Positions 16,544-25,565 of a stretch of DNA of 64,000 bases are shown here, piece after piece. The notes beneath the pieces are model-generated. The model did not search any database. It had not been told where the DNA came from and saw only the letters and a list, made by a program, of their open reading frames with translations. Each line of letters starts with the position of its first letter. Within the stretch, counting starts at the first letter, position 1. Source of the DNA: Neolewinella litorea (lineage in GTDB: Bacteria > Bacteroidota > Bacteroidia > Chitinophagales > Saprospiraceae). The translations under genes were made by a program, and so were the position numbers. Location of the stretch: positions 248,001-312,000 of the forward strand of contig NZ_SRSF01000002.1 in NCBI RefSeq assembly GCF_004803465.1. The letters run 5' to 3'.

Positions 16544-18742
16544 GTGAAGCCCTTTTATCTTGCCCTTGCGCTCCTGTTGTCGCTACCCTTCCAAGCCCAG
16601 GATCGTGGTCCGGGAGATGATCGCGTCTTTGGCCCCGCCACGGGGGAGACCGTCATTCGTATCGATCTTTCGGTGCTCGACGATGCCGTCCAGGAGGTCA
16701 GGAAAACCGGCCTTCGCCCCCGCCCGACCGACGCCGATACCGCGGTGCAGTCGCGAGCAGGGAGTGTACCCTCCCCCGACACCGTAGCCATTCACACCGT
16801 TCAGGGGAGTGGTGCAACGAGTCCGCTCACCGGCACGAAGGTCACGGTCCAGGGTATCGTCACCGGCGATTTTCAAGATGGCCTGCGCGGGTTCTACCTG
16901 CAGGAGGAGGACGAGGACGCGGATGTGGACACGCTGACTTCCGAAGGCATTTTCGTCTTTGCCGGGTCGCCAGACGTTGAGGTCGGCGACCGTGTTACGG
17001 TTACCGCCGAGGTGGAAGAATACTTCGGGCAGACCCAGCTCCGGGGCGCGGACGCGGGTGCCACGATCACCGTGGAAAGCCAGGGTTTGCGGTTGCCGCA
17101 GTCCACCCCGCTCACCCTGCCCCGTACCGGTCCGGCACTCGAAGCCCTGGAGGGCATGCGCGTCGACCTGAATAATGTGGTGATGACCCGCGTCGATAAC
17201 CTTGATCGATTCGGGGAAGTGGAAGTGACCTCGGGTGAACGGCTGGCGCAGTTCACGGAATGCAACTTGCCCGATTCCGTCGCTTACCGGGCCTACCTGG
17301 ACAGCCTCGCCAACGATGTGTTGGTGGTCGACGACGGACGGGGCGGTACGAACCTTAGCCCGGTGCGGTTACCCGACGGTTCAACCCTGACTACGGCCAC
17401 CGGACTGCGGGCGGGGCAAACGATCGAGGGGCTGACCGGTATCCTCGGGTACGGATTCGACCGCTACCGCCTGCAGCCCACCGAATACGGCACGGTGACC
17501 CTGAGCGGCAACCCACGGCCGACCGCCGCTCCGGAAGTCGGGGGCGAGATCCGAGTCGTAAGCGCCAACGTGCTCAATTACTTCACCACCCTGCAGCAGC
17601 GGGGGGCCGACACGGAAAGCGAACTGCTGCGGCAGGAGGCCAAGATTGTCGCCGCCCTCTGTACCCTCGACGCCGACATCCTTGGACTGATTGAAATTGA
17701 AAACAACGACAATGTTGCCCTGCGACGACTGGTGGACGCCCTGAATGCCTCGTGCGATCGCCAGTACGACCTCGTCCGCTCGCCCGATACCGGCGACGAC
17801 GACATTACCGTGGCCCTGGTATACCGCGGCGATCGCCTGACCGAATCCGGTACCGCTGCGGCACTCTCGACGCCCGAATCCCTCTTCCGGGGCCGCGGCT
17901 CCAATCGGGTACCCCTCGCGCAGACCTTCCGCGTCATCGACTCCGCCAGCAGCAACCTCGACCGGGAAGTGACCGTAGTGGTGAATCATTTCAAGAGCAA
18001 GGGCAGTGCCTGCGGCAGTGGCGACGATGACGCCAATGGAGCGGGCAATTGCAACGGCACCCGCACCGCCGCGGCCCGCGCGATCGTGGACTGGCTGGCT
18101 ACTTACCCTACCGGCGTGCAAGAAGACAACATCCTGGTGGTCGGCGACCTGAACAGCTACCGCCTGGAAGCGCCCATCGAAGTTTTCCGCGCGGCGGGCT
18201 ACGTAAATACCCGCACTACCGATAACGATCAATTTCCCTGCGGCGGAGGCCCGCCGTCTTACGTCTTCGGAGGTCAGTGGGGCAGCCTGGACTACGCCCT
18301 GGCCAGTCCGTCACTGGCGGCACACGTTACCGGTGCCACCGCCTGGACCGTCAATGCGCCAGAGCCCGACGTGCTGGACTATAACCAGGAAGGTGCCGGT
18401 AACGCCCTCTACGCACCCGACTTTTACCGCTTCAGCGACCACGACCCCATCGTGGTGGGCCTCGACCTGAGCGCGGAGGCGAATGGCATAGCCCCTTCCG
18501 GCACCGCATCGGCTTCCGTGACCCTGCAAAGGATCGACGTTGCGACCTATGTCCTCGAAGGCATTACCCGCCCCGGGAGCTACCTGCTCACCAATTCCGC
18601 CGGTCAGTTGATGGCGTCGGGGAGCGCACCGGCCGGGGGAACCGCGCGGGTTAGCGTGGCCGGCTTCCCCACCGGGGTGTACTTCCTGGTGCTGCGCCAG
18701 GAGGGCAGCGAGGCGCTCACTTTCAAGGTGATTGTGCCTTAA
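16544..18742 (+). CDS. ExeM/NucH-family extracellular endonuclease with T9SS sorting domain
   Basis: Secreted nuclease likely to degrade extracellular DNA. I start it at GTG 16544, giving the signal peptide VKPFYLALALLLSLPFQAQ and 732 residues. After a linker comes an OB-fold-like domain (TGTKVTVQGIVTGDFQDG...GFYLQEED), then an endonuclease/exonuclease/phosphatase fold. That fold shows VVSANVLNYF, GLIEIENND, VNHFKSKGSACG, VVGDLNSYR and a terminal SDHDPIVVGL with the catalytic Asp/His pair. A T9SS-type C-terminal domain follows (ending GVYFLVLRQEGSEALTFKVIVP). The domain order matches ExeM-type nucleases. A decayed fragment of a similar gene lies directly downstream. Confidence 0.9.
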   Translation: MKPFYLALALLLSLPFQAQDRGPGDDRVFGPATGETVIRIDLSVLDDAVQEVRKTGLRPRPTDADTAVQSRAGSVPSPDTVAIHTVQGSGATSPLTGTKVTVQGIVTGDFQDGLRGFYLQEEDEDADVDTLTSEGIFVFAGSPDVEVGDRVTVTAEVEEYFGQTQLRGADAGATITVESQGLRLPQSTPLTLPRTGPALEALEGMRVDLNNVVMTRVDNLDRFGEVEVTSGERLAQFTECNLPDSVAYRAYLDSLANDVLVVDDGRGGTNLSPVRLPDGSTLTTATGLRAGQTIEGLTGILGYGFDRYRLQPTEYGTVTLSGNPRPTAAPEVGGEIRVVSANVLNYFTTLQQRGADTESELLRQEAKIVAALCTLDADILGLIEIENNDNVALRRLVDALNASCDRQYDLVRSPDTGDDDITVALVYRGDRLTESGTAAALSTPESLFRGRGSNRVPLAQTFRVIDSASSNLDREVTVVVNHFKSKGSACGSGDDDANGAGNCNGTRTAAARAIVDWLATYPTGVQEDNILVVGDLNSYRLEAPIEVFRAAGYVNTRTTDNDQFPCGGGPPSYVFGGQWGSLDYALASPSLAAHVTGATAWTVNAPEPDVLDYNQEGAGNALYAPDFYRFSDHDPIVVGLDLSAEANGIAPSGTASASVTLQRIDVATYVLEGITRPGSYLLTNSAGQLMASGSAPAGGTARVSVAGFPTGVYFLVLRQEGSEALTFKVIVP

Positions 18743-18801
18743 AGGTAGAATTCACACTGGCGTAACCTCCATCCGTTCCCGTCCGCTTACCTTCGTTTAG
18801 C

Positions 18802-18954
18802 GCCGAGAACTTCAGTGCCATACGCGATGCAGCGGCCAGTACGATCACCGAATGGCCGACCACTAATCCTACCGGCGTGAACGCAGAGGACATGCTCATC
18901 GGCGACCTCAAGGCCTGCCGAATACGCAAGCATTTAGCCTTTACAGCCAACTAG
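18802..18954 (+). pseudogene. Decayed fragment of an ExeM-type nuclease gene
   Basis: Read in frame to TAG at 18952-18954, this stretch encodes TEWPTTNPTGVNAEDMLIGD followed by LKACRI. It matches the intact upstream nuclease at VDWLATYPTGVQEDNILVVGD followed by LNSYRL. The DNA shares CCTACCGGCGTG and CGGCGACCT at nearly the same spacing. No start codon, flanking domains or sorting domain remain. I read it as the relic of a tandem duplication or of a second nuclease gene. The match is short, so confidence is moderate. Confidence 0.5.
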
Positions 18955-18999
18955 ATAACCATGCCTTCCAAACAGCAAGAGGGAGGCGCCCCTTTGGTT

Positions 19000-20136
19000 T
19001 CACCCATCTACCGAGCTGCCCAACCGAACGTCGACCTTCCCTTCACGATCGCCGCGGACAATGGTCAGCTTGACCACCTGACCCGGCTCGTACTTTTCCA
19101 GTTCGAGGTACAAGTCTGAGGTAGTGCGAATCGGACTACCATTGATGGCTACGAGCACATCGCCCAGAATCAGGCTCCCACGTGCATCGCGACTCAGGCC
19201 CTGAATGCCGGCCGCCTGCGCCCCGCCGCCCGGATCCACGGTGACGACAATGAGGCCATTGATGCGGCCGTACTGCCGCAAATCTGCGCCGAGGACCGGA
19301 CGGCGCACTTCCCCGTAGCGGATGACGTCATCGACCACGTAGCGGACAATGTCTACGGGGATGGAGAAGCCGATGCCCGCCGAGGCCCCCGAAGGACTGT
19401 AGATGCTGGTGTTTACGCCGATCAACTCGCCGGAACTGTTGAGGAGCGGTCCGCCGGAATTGCCCGGATTGATGGCGGCGTCGGTCTGGATGGCCCCCTT
19501 GATGGGCACTCCGGCCTGGCTGCGGATTTCGCGGTCGAGGGCGGAGACGACTCCCGTGGTGAGGGTCTGATCGAGGCCGAAGGGGTTACCGATGGCGTAG
19601 ACCGACTGTCCGACACGAATATTTTGGCTGCTGCCGACGCGGATGGGTTGCAGTTCTGCGGCCGGCGCATCGATCTTCAGGACGGCGAGGTCCTTCTCGC
19701 GTTCGAAGCCCACAACGCGGGCATTGTAGGTCTTTCCGTTACTGAGGGTGACGGCGATGGAGCTGGTATTGGCCCCGTTGATCACGTGGAAGTTGGTGAT
19801 GACGTGTCCCTCACGGTCCCACAGGAAACCCGATCCGGAGCCGCTCTCCACCTCGCCGTAGCTCCAGAACGAGCGACGCATGGCCTTGGTGGTGATAAAG
19901 CAAACGGCCGGGGATGCCTCCTCAAAAAGGCGAATGGTGCGTTCTTCTTCCGGAGTGGAAGCCAGGGTAACGTCGGCCGGTGTTACCCGCTCTCCGGCAC
20001 TGGCCCTATCGGGTGCCGGCCGGTGGGCGACCACGTTCAGCAGGGCCGGCGGGGCCGCCGTTTCCGCGGGAAAGAAGTAGCGCCCGGCGGCAAAGGCGGC
20101 CACTACGATAAGGAAGGAGAGCAGAAAATTTTTCAC
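19000..20136 (-). CDS. HtrA/DegP-like periplasmic serine protease
   Basis: Trypsin-fold protease and chaperone of the envelope with one C-terminal PDZ domain. With the GTG start at 20136 (378 residues) it opens with VKNFLLSFLIVVAAFAAGRYFF, a membrane anchor or uncleaved signal. The catalytic triad is His117 (TNFHV), Asp149 (EKDLAVLKID) and Ser227 (NPGNSGGP). The PDZ region covers about 270-375. A single PDZ and a membrane anchor make it more DegS-like than DegP-like. An upstream TTG at 20157 is also in frame, only eight bases from the promoter element, so the start is uncertain. Confidence 0.92.
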   Translation of the reverse strand: MKNFLLSFLIVVAAFAAGRYFFPAETAAPPALLNVVAHRPAPDRASAGERVTPADVTLASTPEEERTIRLFEEASPAVCFITTKAMRRSFWSYGEVESGSGSGFLWDREGHVITNFHVINGANTSSIAVTLSNGKTYNARVVGFEREKDLAVLKIDAPAAELQPIRVGSSQNIRVGQSVYAIGNPFGLDQTLTTGVVSALDREIRSQAGVPIKGAIQTDAAINPGNSGGPLLNSSGELIGVNTSIYSPSGASAGIGFSIPVDIVRYVVDDVIRYGEVRRPVLGADLRQYGRINGLIVVTVDPGGGAQAAGIQGLSRDARGSLILGDVLVAINGSPIRTTSDLYLELEKYEPGQVVKLTIVRGDREGKVDVRLGSSVDG

Positions 20137-20165
20137 GTGTCGTCCGGTTATTCGCAACTACAACG

Positions 20166-20173
20166 CAAAAATA
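20166..20173 (-). promoter_or_regulatory. -7 promoter element of the HtrA-like gene
   Basis: Reads TATTTTTG on the minus strand, a full TAnnTTTG match, 29 bases before the GTG start and 8 before the alternative TTG. Confidence 0.45.
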
Positions 20174-20211
20174 TAAGGTGGTATGCTTAACAAACCGTTA
20201 GAATAGACACC

Positions 20212-20247
20212 AAAAAAGCGCCCCTTCCACGGCGGGAAGGGGCGCTT
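20212..20247 (-). terminator. Intrinsic terminator of the TonB-dependent receptor gene
   Basis: A perfect 13-bp stem (AAGCGCCCCTTCC / GGAAGGGGCGCTT) with a six-base loop. On the minus strand the stem is followed by a T run, which fits the receptor transcript ending at 20416. Confidence 0.85.
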
Positions 20248-20415
20248 GGTGAAGGTTGCCGGGCCATAACAATGGTGCGAGTGCAGTCTATGACCCTCAT
20301 GTCGGCGCGACTTAAGCTGATGGCCTCCGTATCGGTGATGTAACCAAAAAGATGCACGCGAGAACGTCAATAGCAGAAAGTTTTCACCGTGTTTCCTTCG
20401 TGTAGTTCGCACAAC

Positions 20416-22587
20416 CTACAGGTCCACGCCCAGGCTCAGCATGAAATTCCTTCCCGCCTGGGGGTACATTCCCTGCAGGGTGGTCGCTTGTCCGTCGAAC
20501 CGGTAGCGGTAGCCCCAGCCGTTGCTGCTGTAGAGTTGGTCGGTGAGGTTGCGCAGCATCAAGGTCAGGCGGTACCGTTCTCGGAGGGTGTACCCCAGGC
20601 GGAGGTCGGTGTAGTAAAAGCCGTCGAGTTTGCTCTCTTCGGCGCCGCTGTTATCCACGTAGCGGGCTCCGACGTACTTCGTTTGCAGGGCGGCCGAGAA
20701 GCCGTGTTGCCGCACGGTGCGATCGTAGCCCAGCTCCAGTGCGCCGGTGAGATCCGGACTGAAGGCCAGGGGAGTATTTTCACGTACTGCTTCGAACTGT
20801 CCGAGGTACGCAAAGTCACCGTCGTAGTCGTCCAGCACCTCCGTGAAGCGTCCCACCCGGTTGCGGCTTACGGTCAGGTTGCCGCCGAGGGTGAAGTGCC
20901 GGGCGAGTTGCAAGCCGCCCTGTAACTCGAGGCCCAGCCGATAGCTCTCCGGTACGTTGGTGCGGATGTACTCCCCCACGTCGTTCAGTGCGCCCGTCAG
21001 CACCAGCTGATCGCGGTACGCCATATGGTAAAGGTTGATGCCGTAATTGCTGTTTGGGGTACCGCGGCTGTACCCGATCTCAGTATTGAACAACTTTTCG
21101 GGTACCGGCCGGGTGGCGGCGGGGTTGTCCACGAAGTCGTTGCGGTTGGGCTCCCGCTGGGCCACGCCGAAGCTGCCGTAAAGCCGGGTGCCGCGGGCGG
21201 GCTGGTAGACGAGCCCGGCTTTCGGGTTGAAGAAGGTGTGGCCCGCCCGTTGTTCCAGTTCGCTGAAGTTTTCGTCCGGACCGAGAAATTCGTAGTTCAC
21301 GTGCCGTACCTGTCCGTCGAGGTAGGCGCTCAGGGCGTCGGTCAGGCCGTAGTTGGCGCGCAGGTAATTGCTGAAGTCCCGCTTGGTGGCATCGTTGGCG
21401 TAGTAGCGGTCACGGATCTCGGAGTCACCGGCGAAGCGCGCCCAGATTACCTCCCCGTAGTGGTCGCCGAGGTACTCGTTGGCCGATCCGCCAAAAGTGA
21501 GGTCCCAGCGATCCTGCCGGTAGCGCAGGCTGTAGACCGTACCGTAGAAGTGATTGTCGAGCCAGCGCCGGCGGATAAGGTCGCTTTCGTCCACCGCCGC
21601 GGAGATACCGTAATCGGCCAGGCTTTCGTCCGCCTTATACTGCTCGAAATACCCCAGTCCCCGGGTGTAGTGGCCGCTCACACTCAGGTCGTAGCGGTCG
21701 CTGAGGCGGTTGTTGTAGTGCAGTTGGTAGTGGTTCTGGCGGTAGTTATCGACCTCGTTGTCGTAGGGCTCACCCTCCTTTTCGGTGCCCACGGAATTAT
21801 AGGTACGGCCGTAGGTATCGATCTCGTCCTGCGTCACGCCGTTCCAGCTCTGGTAGGTCACCTCGTGTCCGCCGAAGGCCACGAAACTGATGAGGGCCGT
21901 GCCGGCCTCCTTGCTCACCGCGGCGTAGTAGCCGTCGAGGTCGGCGCGGGCACGGTCGACGTAGCCGTCGGAGTGGATCTTGCTGTAGCGGGCCGCCACC
22001 CGGAAGCCATTCTCGGTCTGGCCCCGGTAGTTCACCACTCCGCGGCGGGTGCCGAAGCTGCCCACTCCGCCGTCGAGTTGCAGGCCCGGTTCGGCGTCAT
22101 CGCCCAGGGTACTGAAGTTGATGGTGGCCCCGAAGGCCCCGGCGCCGTTGGTACTGGTACCCACGCCCCGTTGGATCTGGATCAGGTCGGCCGAGGAACT
22201 GAAATCGGGCAGGTTGACCCAGTACACGCCCTGGCTTTCGGAGTCGTTGTAGGGTATACCGTTGATGGTCACATTGGTGCGGGTGGGGTCGCTGCCGCGG
22301 ATCCAGATGCCCGTGTAGCCGATGCCCGTTCCGGCGTCGGAATTGACGACCACCGAGGGGGTCCACTTGAGCAGGTAGGGCGCGTCCTGACCGAGGTTGC
22401 GCACGGCGATGTCCTTTCGGGTCAGGTTAACGAAGGTGACCGGCGTTTCGGCGCGCGCGGCCGTGGCCGTTACCGTGATCGGGTAATCGAATTCGTAGAC
22501 ACTCGCTATGGTGTCGACGGCTCGCTGGGCGGTAAGCAATGGGAGAAAGAAGAGGCCCGACAGGGCGCTCAGCAACAGACGCTTCAT
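20416..22587 (-). CDS. TonB-dependent outer-membrane receptor under TPP riboswitch control, probable thiamine transporter
   Basis: Outer-membrane beta-barrel importer of 723 residues. The ATG at 22587 gives signal peptide MKRLLLSALSGLFFLPLLTAQ; an earlier in-frame start would lie inside the riboswitch. The plug domain (about 35-160) contains GYTGIWIRGSDPTRTNVTING and GVYWVNLPDFSSSADLIQIQRG. The barrel follows and ends GRNFMLSLGVDL with a terminal hydrophobic strand. No carboxypeptidase-like N-terminal domain is present. The leader folds as a THI element, so the substrate is probably thiamine, a phosphate ester or a precursor. THI-regulated outer-membrane receptors are known in Bacteroidota. 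No thiamine biosynthesis gene lies beside it. Confidence 0.9.
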   Translation of the reverse strand: MKRLLLSALSGLFFLPLLTAQRAVDTIASVYEFDYPITVTATAARAETPVTFVNLTRKDIAVRNLGQDAPYLLKWTPSVVVNSDAGTGIGYTGIWIRGSDPTRTNVTINGIPYNDSESQGVYWVNLPDFSSSADLIQIQRGVGTSTNGAGAFGATINFSTLGDDAEPGLQLDGGVGSFGTRRGVVNYRGQTENGFRVAARYSKIHSDGYVDRARADLDGYYAAVSKEAGTALISFVAFGGHEVTYQSWNGVTQDEIDTYGRTYNSVGTEKEGEPYDNEVDNYRQNHYQLHYNNRLSDRYDLSVSGHYTRGLGYFEQYKADESLADYGISAAVDESDLIRRRWLDNHFYGTVYSLRYRQDRWDLTFGGSANEYLGDHYGEVIWARFAGDSEIRDRYYANDATKRDFSNYLRANYGLTDALSAYLDGQVRHVNYEFLGPDENFSELEQRAGHTFFNPKAGLVYQPARGTRLYGSFGVAQREPNRNDFVDNPAATRPVPEKLFNTEIGYSRGTPNSNYGINLYHMAYRDQLVLTGALNDVGEYIRTNVPESYRLGLELQGGLQLARHFTLGGNLTVSRNRVGRFTEVLDDYDGDFAYLGQFEAVRENTPLAFSPDLTGALELGYDRTVRQHGFSAALQTKYVGARYVDNSGAEESKLDGFYYTDLRLGYTLRERYRLTLMLRNLTDQLYSSNGWGYRYRFDGQATTLQGMYPQAGRNFMLSLGVDL

Positions 22588-22599
22588 GCGTAATGGTTT

Positions 22600-22700
22600 T
22601 TCCCTTCCCGGCATTACCCGGGCAGGTTCCTTGAATAAATATCAAAGGGTATGATCTCAGCCGCCCCGGAGGGGGGACAGCACCCCGTTATCGCCGCAAA
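22600..22700 (-). promoter_or_regulatory. TPP riboswitch (THI element)
   Basis: On the minus strand the order of conserved blocks is GGGGTGC (22686-22680), CTGAGA, ACCCTTTGA, GGAACCTG and CGGGTAATGCCGG, ending near 22603. These are the thi-box blocks that form the pyrimidine and pyrophosphate sensor helices. The element lies 13 to 100 bases before the receptor ATG, and a TACCTTTG promoter sits at 22704-22697. It probably lowers receptor expression when TPP is plentiful; the expression platform cannot be told by eye. Confidence 0.9.
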
Positions 22701-22704
22701 GGTA
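22697..22704 (-). promoter_or_regulatory. -7 promoter element upstream of the TPP riboswitch
   Basis: TACCTTTG on the minus strand, placing the transcript start near 22690, just before the first conserved riboswitch block. Confidence 0.5.
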
Positions 22705-22753
22705 ATCCACGCCGGACTTCCTGCCGCCACGCCCGACCACCGGGAGCCCTTTT

Positions 22754-22781
22754 TTTGCTTCCCGATTTTGAATTACCTTTC
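22754..22781 (+). promoter_or_regulatory. Promoter of the GH20 hexosaminidase gene
   Basis: TTTG at 22754-22757 and TACCTTTC at 22774-22781, 16 bases apart, form a near-consensus -33/-7 pair. The start point would be near 22787, which supports a GTG start for the gene. Confidence 0.5.
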
Positions 22782-22809
22782 GCTTCTACCAAATCTCAGT
22801 TACTACGTG

Positions 22810-24360
22810 GTGCGTTTATTCCCCCTGCTCTTCCTCCTGCTTCTGACCGCCTGCGGCAACGAGCCCCCGCCCAAGCCCGCCAACGTGCCCGCGCTTTCCG
22901 AACTGCCGCTCATTCCCCTGCCGGCTTCGATCGTGGACGGAGAAGGAGATGCGTATTACGAAACCTACTCCGGCAACGTGATGCCGAGTTCGGACGCCAT
23001 TATCGGCGACGCCCAGCGCTACCTCTATTCCCGCCTGCCCGATCTGGTACTGCCCCTGCAGTTCGACGTGCGCAGTGACCTGACCGAAGGTGCCTACCGC
23101 ATCAACTTCCGCGACGGTAATATCGAGGTCAGCGCCGGAACGCGCGACGGCATGCTCAACGCCGTCAAGACCCTGGAACAGGTGCTTCATTTTTCGGGCG
23201 CGGACGCGGGTGCCGTATACATCTCCGAAGGTACCATCAACGATGAGGCCCGCTTCCCCTATCGCGGTTTCATGCTCGACGTGGCCCGGCATTTCTTTGA
23301 GGTCGAAGAAGTGAAGGCCGTCATCGACCGCATTGCCCCCTACAAGATCAACCACCTTCACCTGCACCTGAGCGACGACCAGGGCTGGCGTATCGAGATC
23401 AAATCGTGGCCCAAGCTGACCGAGATCGGCGGCAAGTCGGAAGTCGGCGGCACCCCCGGCGGCTTCTACACGCAGGAGGATTACAGCGAGATCGTAGCCT
23501 ACGCCGCCTCGCGCGGCATCACCATCGTGCCGGAAATCGATATGCCCGGCCATACCAACGCCGCCCTGTCGGCCTACCCCATCCTCAATGAAGACGGCAA
23601 GGCCACCGAGCCCTATACCGGTACCCGGGTAGGTTTCAGCACGCTGGACACCGACCAGGACTCCGTGTACGTATTCATCGACGACGTAGTGCGGGAGATC
23701 GGGGCCCTGACACCCGGCCCCTACTTCCACCTGGGCGGCGACGAAAGCGACGCCACCGACCACGAAGACTACGTCAAGTTCGTCAACGAGGTGCAAAAGA
23801 TCATTAAGCGCAACGGCAAGCAACCCATGGGTTGGGACGAGGTAGCCACCTCCGCCCTGGAGCCGGGTACGGTCGTACAGTTGTGGGCCCACCCCGACTA
23901 CGCCCTCAAGGCCCAGGCCGCGGGCAACCCGGTACTGATGAGTCCCGCCACCCGCGCCTACCTGGATATGCAGTACGACAGCACCTCGCGCATCGGACTG
24001 CACTGGGCGGCCTACATCGAAGTGGACTCCGCCTACCTCTGGGACCCCGCCACCATGGCCGAGGGACTTACCGATTCCGACATCATGGGCGTTGAAGCCC
24101 CGTTGTGGGGTGAGACCATCCAGAACCTCGAAGACATCGACTACCTCACCTTCCCCCGCCTGCTGGCCCTCGCCGAAGTGGGCTGGACGCCACAGGCGCG
24201 CCGCGACTGGGACGACTTCCGCCGCCGCCTCCGGGCGCACCAGGAATGGTTGCAAGAGCAGGGCATCGGCACCTACGATACCCGCGTACTGAAGGACGGT
24301 GGTGAGGAGGCGGAAGCGCCCGCAGAGACGGAAGCGGAGGCCGACGACCCTTCTAACTGA
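22810..24360 (+). CDS. Beta-N-acetylhexosaminidase, GH20 family lipoprotein
   Basis: Removes terminal beta-linked GlcNAc or GalNAc from glycans. I start it at GTG 22810 (or the GTG just before), giving VRLFPLLFLLLLTAC with a lipobox, so it is probably anchored in the outer membrane. An N-terminal GH20b-type domain (about 35-140) precedes the TIM barrel, which starts YRGFMLDVARHFF and contains HLHLSDDQGWR, EIDMPGHTNA and the catalytic Asp-Glu pair in HLGGDESDAT. The WAHPDYAL and GVEAPLWGE segments are also typical. A short acidic tail (EEAEAPAETEAEA) ends the protein. It may feed amino sugars from chitin or peptidoglycan. Confidence 0.93.
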   Translation: MRLFPLLFLLLLTACGNEPPPKPANVPALSELPLIPLPASIVDGEGDAYYETYSGNVMPSSDAIIGDAQRYLYSRLPDLVLPLQFDVRSDLTEGAYRINFRDGNIEVSAGTRDGMLNAVKTLEQVLHFSGADAGAVYISEGTINDEARFPYRGFMLDVARHFFEVEEVKAVIDRIAPYKINHLHLHLSDDQGWRIEIKSWPKLTEIGGKSEVGGTPGGFYTQEDYSEIVAYAASRGITIVPEIDMPGHTNAALSAYPILNEDGKATEPYTGTRVGFSTLDTDQDSVYVFIDDVVREIGALTPGPYFHLGGDESDATDHEDYVKFVNEVQKIIKRNGKQPMGWDEVATSALEPGTVVQLWAHPDYALKAQAAGNPVLMSPATRAYLDMQYDSTSRIGLHWAAYIEVDSAYLWDPATMAEGLTDSDIMGVEAPLWGETIQNLEDIDYLTFPRLLALAEVGWTPQARRDWDDFRRRLRAHQEWLQEQGIGTYDTRVLKDGGEEAEAPAETEAEADDPSN

Positions 24361-24394
24361 TCCACGGCCCCCGGTTGCCGTTACTCCACCGCCT

Positions 24395-25519
24395 ATGATC
24401 CGCTCCTGGTTACTTGCCGCCTTCCTTTCCCTCGCGGCAATGGGGGCCGGCAGGGCCTGTGCGACTATCTACGGTCCTCAAATCACCCCTGACACCTTAC
24501 GACCGCAGGAACCGGTGGATTTTCCCTACTTCCGCGAATCGGTGCGCTTCCCCGGCGGTGCCGATACCGTAGAGCTGGCCGGTGAACTGACCCTGCCCAC
24601 CGACGCCCCTGCCCGCGCATTGGCCGTTCTCATCAGTGGTTCAGGTCCCCAGGACCGCAACCAGGATTTGGGTCCCGTTATCAACCACCGTCCCTTTTTG
24701 GTGCTTAGCGACTATCTAACCCGGCGTGGCTACGGGGTGCTGCGCTACGACGAGCGCGGCGTGGGTGGGAGTACGGGTGACTTTTTCGGCGCCACTACAA
24801 CCGACTTTGCGGAGGACGCGGCGGCGGCAGTAGCGTACCTCCGGGGGCGAAAAGCGTTCCGGGACGTACCCGTAGGCCTCATCGGCCACAGCGAAGGCGC
24901 GCTGGTGGCCCCCATGGTTGCCGCCGCTCAGACCCCTTCGGTAGACTTTCTAATTCTGCTGGCGGCACCGGGCCTGCCGCTGGACAGCCTGATGCTGGAC
25001 CAGCGCCAAATGATTGCCGGACAGACGCCGCCGGACCAACCTGTCATCCGGGGGGCCTTCACGTACGTGAAGCAACATCCGAACCTGGATTCTGCCGCCT
25101 TTGTCCGGGAGCTGAAGGATACCATCCTTACGCTCCTGCCGCGGCTGGATTCCACGATCAGAAAGAGCATCTACGATCCGGCCACCTTTGCCGCTACCTA
25201 CGCCCGAAGCCTGAGCAGCCCGTGGATCCGCCAATTCCTTTCCCTGGACCCGACGGTGTTCCTGGAGCGGGTGCGCGTGCCGGTGCTGGCCCTGAACGGA
25301 GAAAAAGACACCCAGGTGGGCATCAACAACCTGGAGGCGGTGGCCGCGGCCCTGGACCGCGGCGGTAATCCCGACTTTACCACCGTAGCCCTCCCCGATC
25401 TGAACCACCTGCTCCAGCCCGCCCTTACCGGCCACCCGAACGAATACGGGTCGATAATGACCACCCTCGACCCCCGCGTGCTGCAGCAACTTACGGACTG
25501 GCTGGACGCCCGCTACTGA
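24395..25519 (+). CDS. Secreted alpha/beta hydrolase
   Basis: A 374-residue hydrolase with signal peptide MIRSWLLAAFLSLAAMGAGRACA, chosen by starting at the ATG at 24395. The fold shows the oxyanion strand VLISGSGPQDRNQD, RYDERGVGGSTGDF, the nucleophile elbow GHSEGA (Ser in GxSxG) and a late Asp and His (LNGEKDTQVG and LPDLNHLLQ), so the catalytic triad looks complete. This group is annotated as serine aminopeptidase or dienelactone-hydrolase-like; the substrate is unknown. It lies 34 bases after the hexosaminidase gene on the same strand and may be co-transcribed. Confidence 0.85.
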   Translation: MIRSWLLAAFLSLAAMGAGRACATIYGPQITPDTLRPQEPVDFPYFRESVRFPGGADTVELAGELTLPTDAPARALAVLISGSGPQDRNQDLGPVINHRPFLVLSDYLTRRGYGVLRYDERGVGGSTGDFFGATTTDFAEDAAAAVAYLRGRKAFRDVPVGLIGHSEGALVAPMVAAAQTPSVDFLILLAAPGLPLDSLMLDQRQMIAGQTPPDQPVIRGAFTYVKQHPNLDSAAFVRELKDTILTLLPRLDSTIRKSIYDPATFAATYARSLSSPWIRQFLSLDPTVFLERVRVPVLALNGEKDTQVGINNLEAVAAALDRGGNPDFTTVALPDLNHLLQPALTGHPNEYGSIMTTLDPRVLQQLTDWLDARY

Positions 25520-25565
25520 TGCCGGCCGCCCGACGAGTATATTAGCCATCACACAAGCACCAGCC

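Noticed and set aside
21025-22593. 522-codon plus-strand frame opposite the TonB-dependent receptor
   Set aside because: Val/Gly/His-rich composition typical of antisense frames; the receptor frame has signal, plug and barrel.
22816-24255. 479-codon minus-strand frame opposite the GH20 gene
   Set aside because: Shadow of a gene with intact catalytic motifs.
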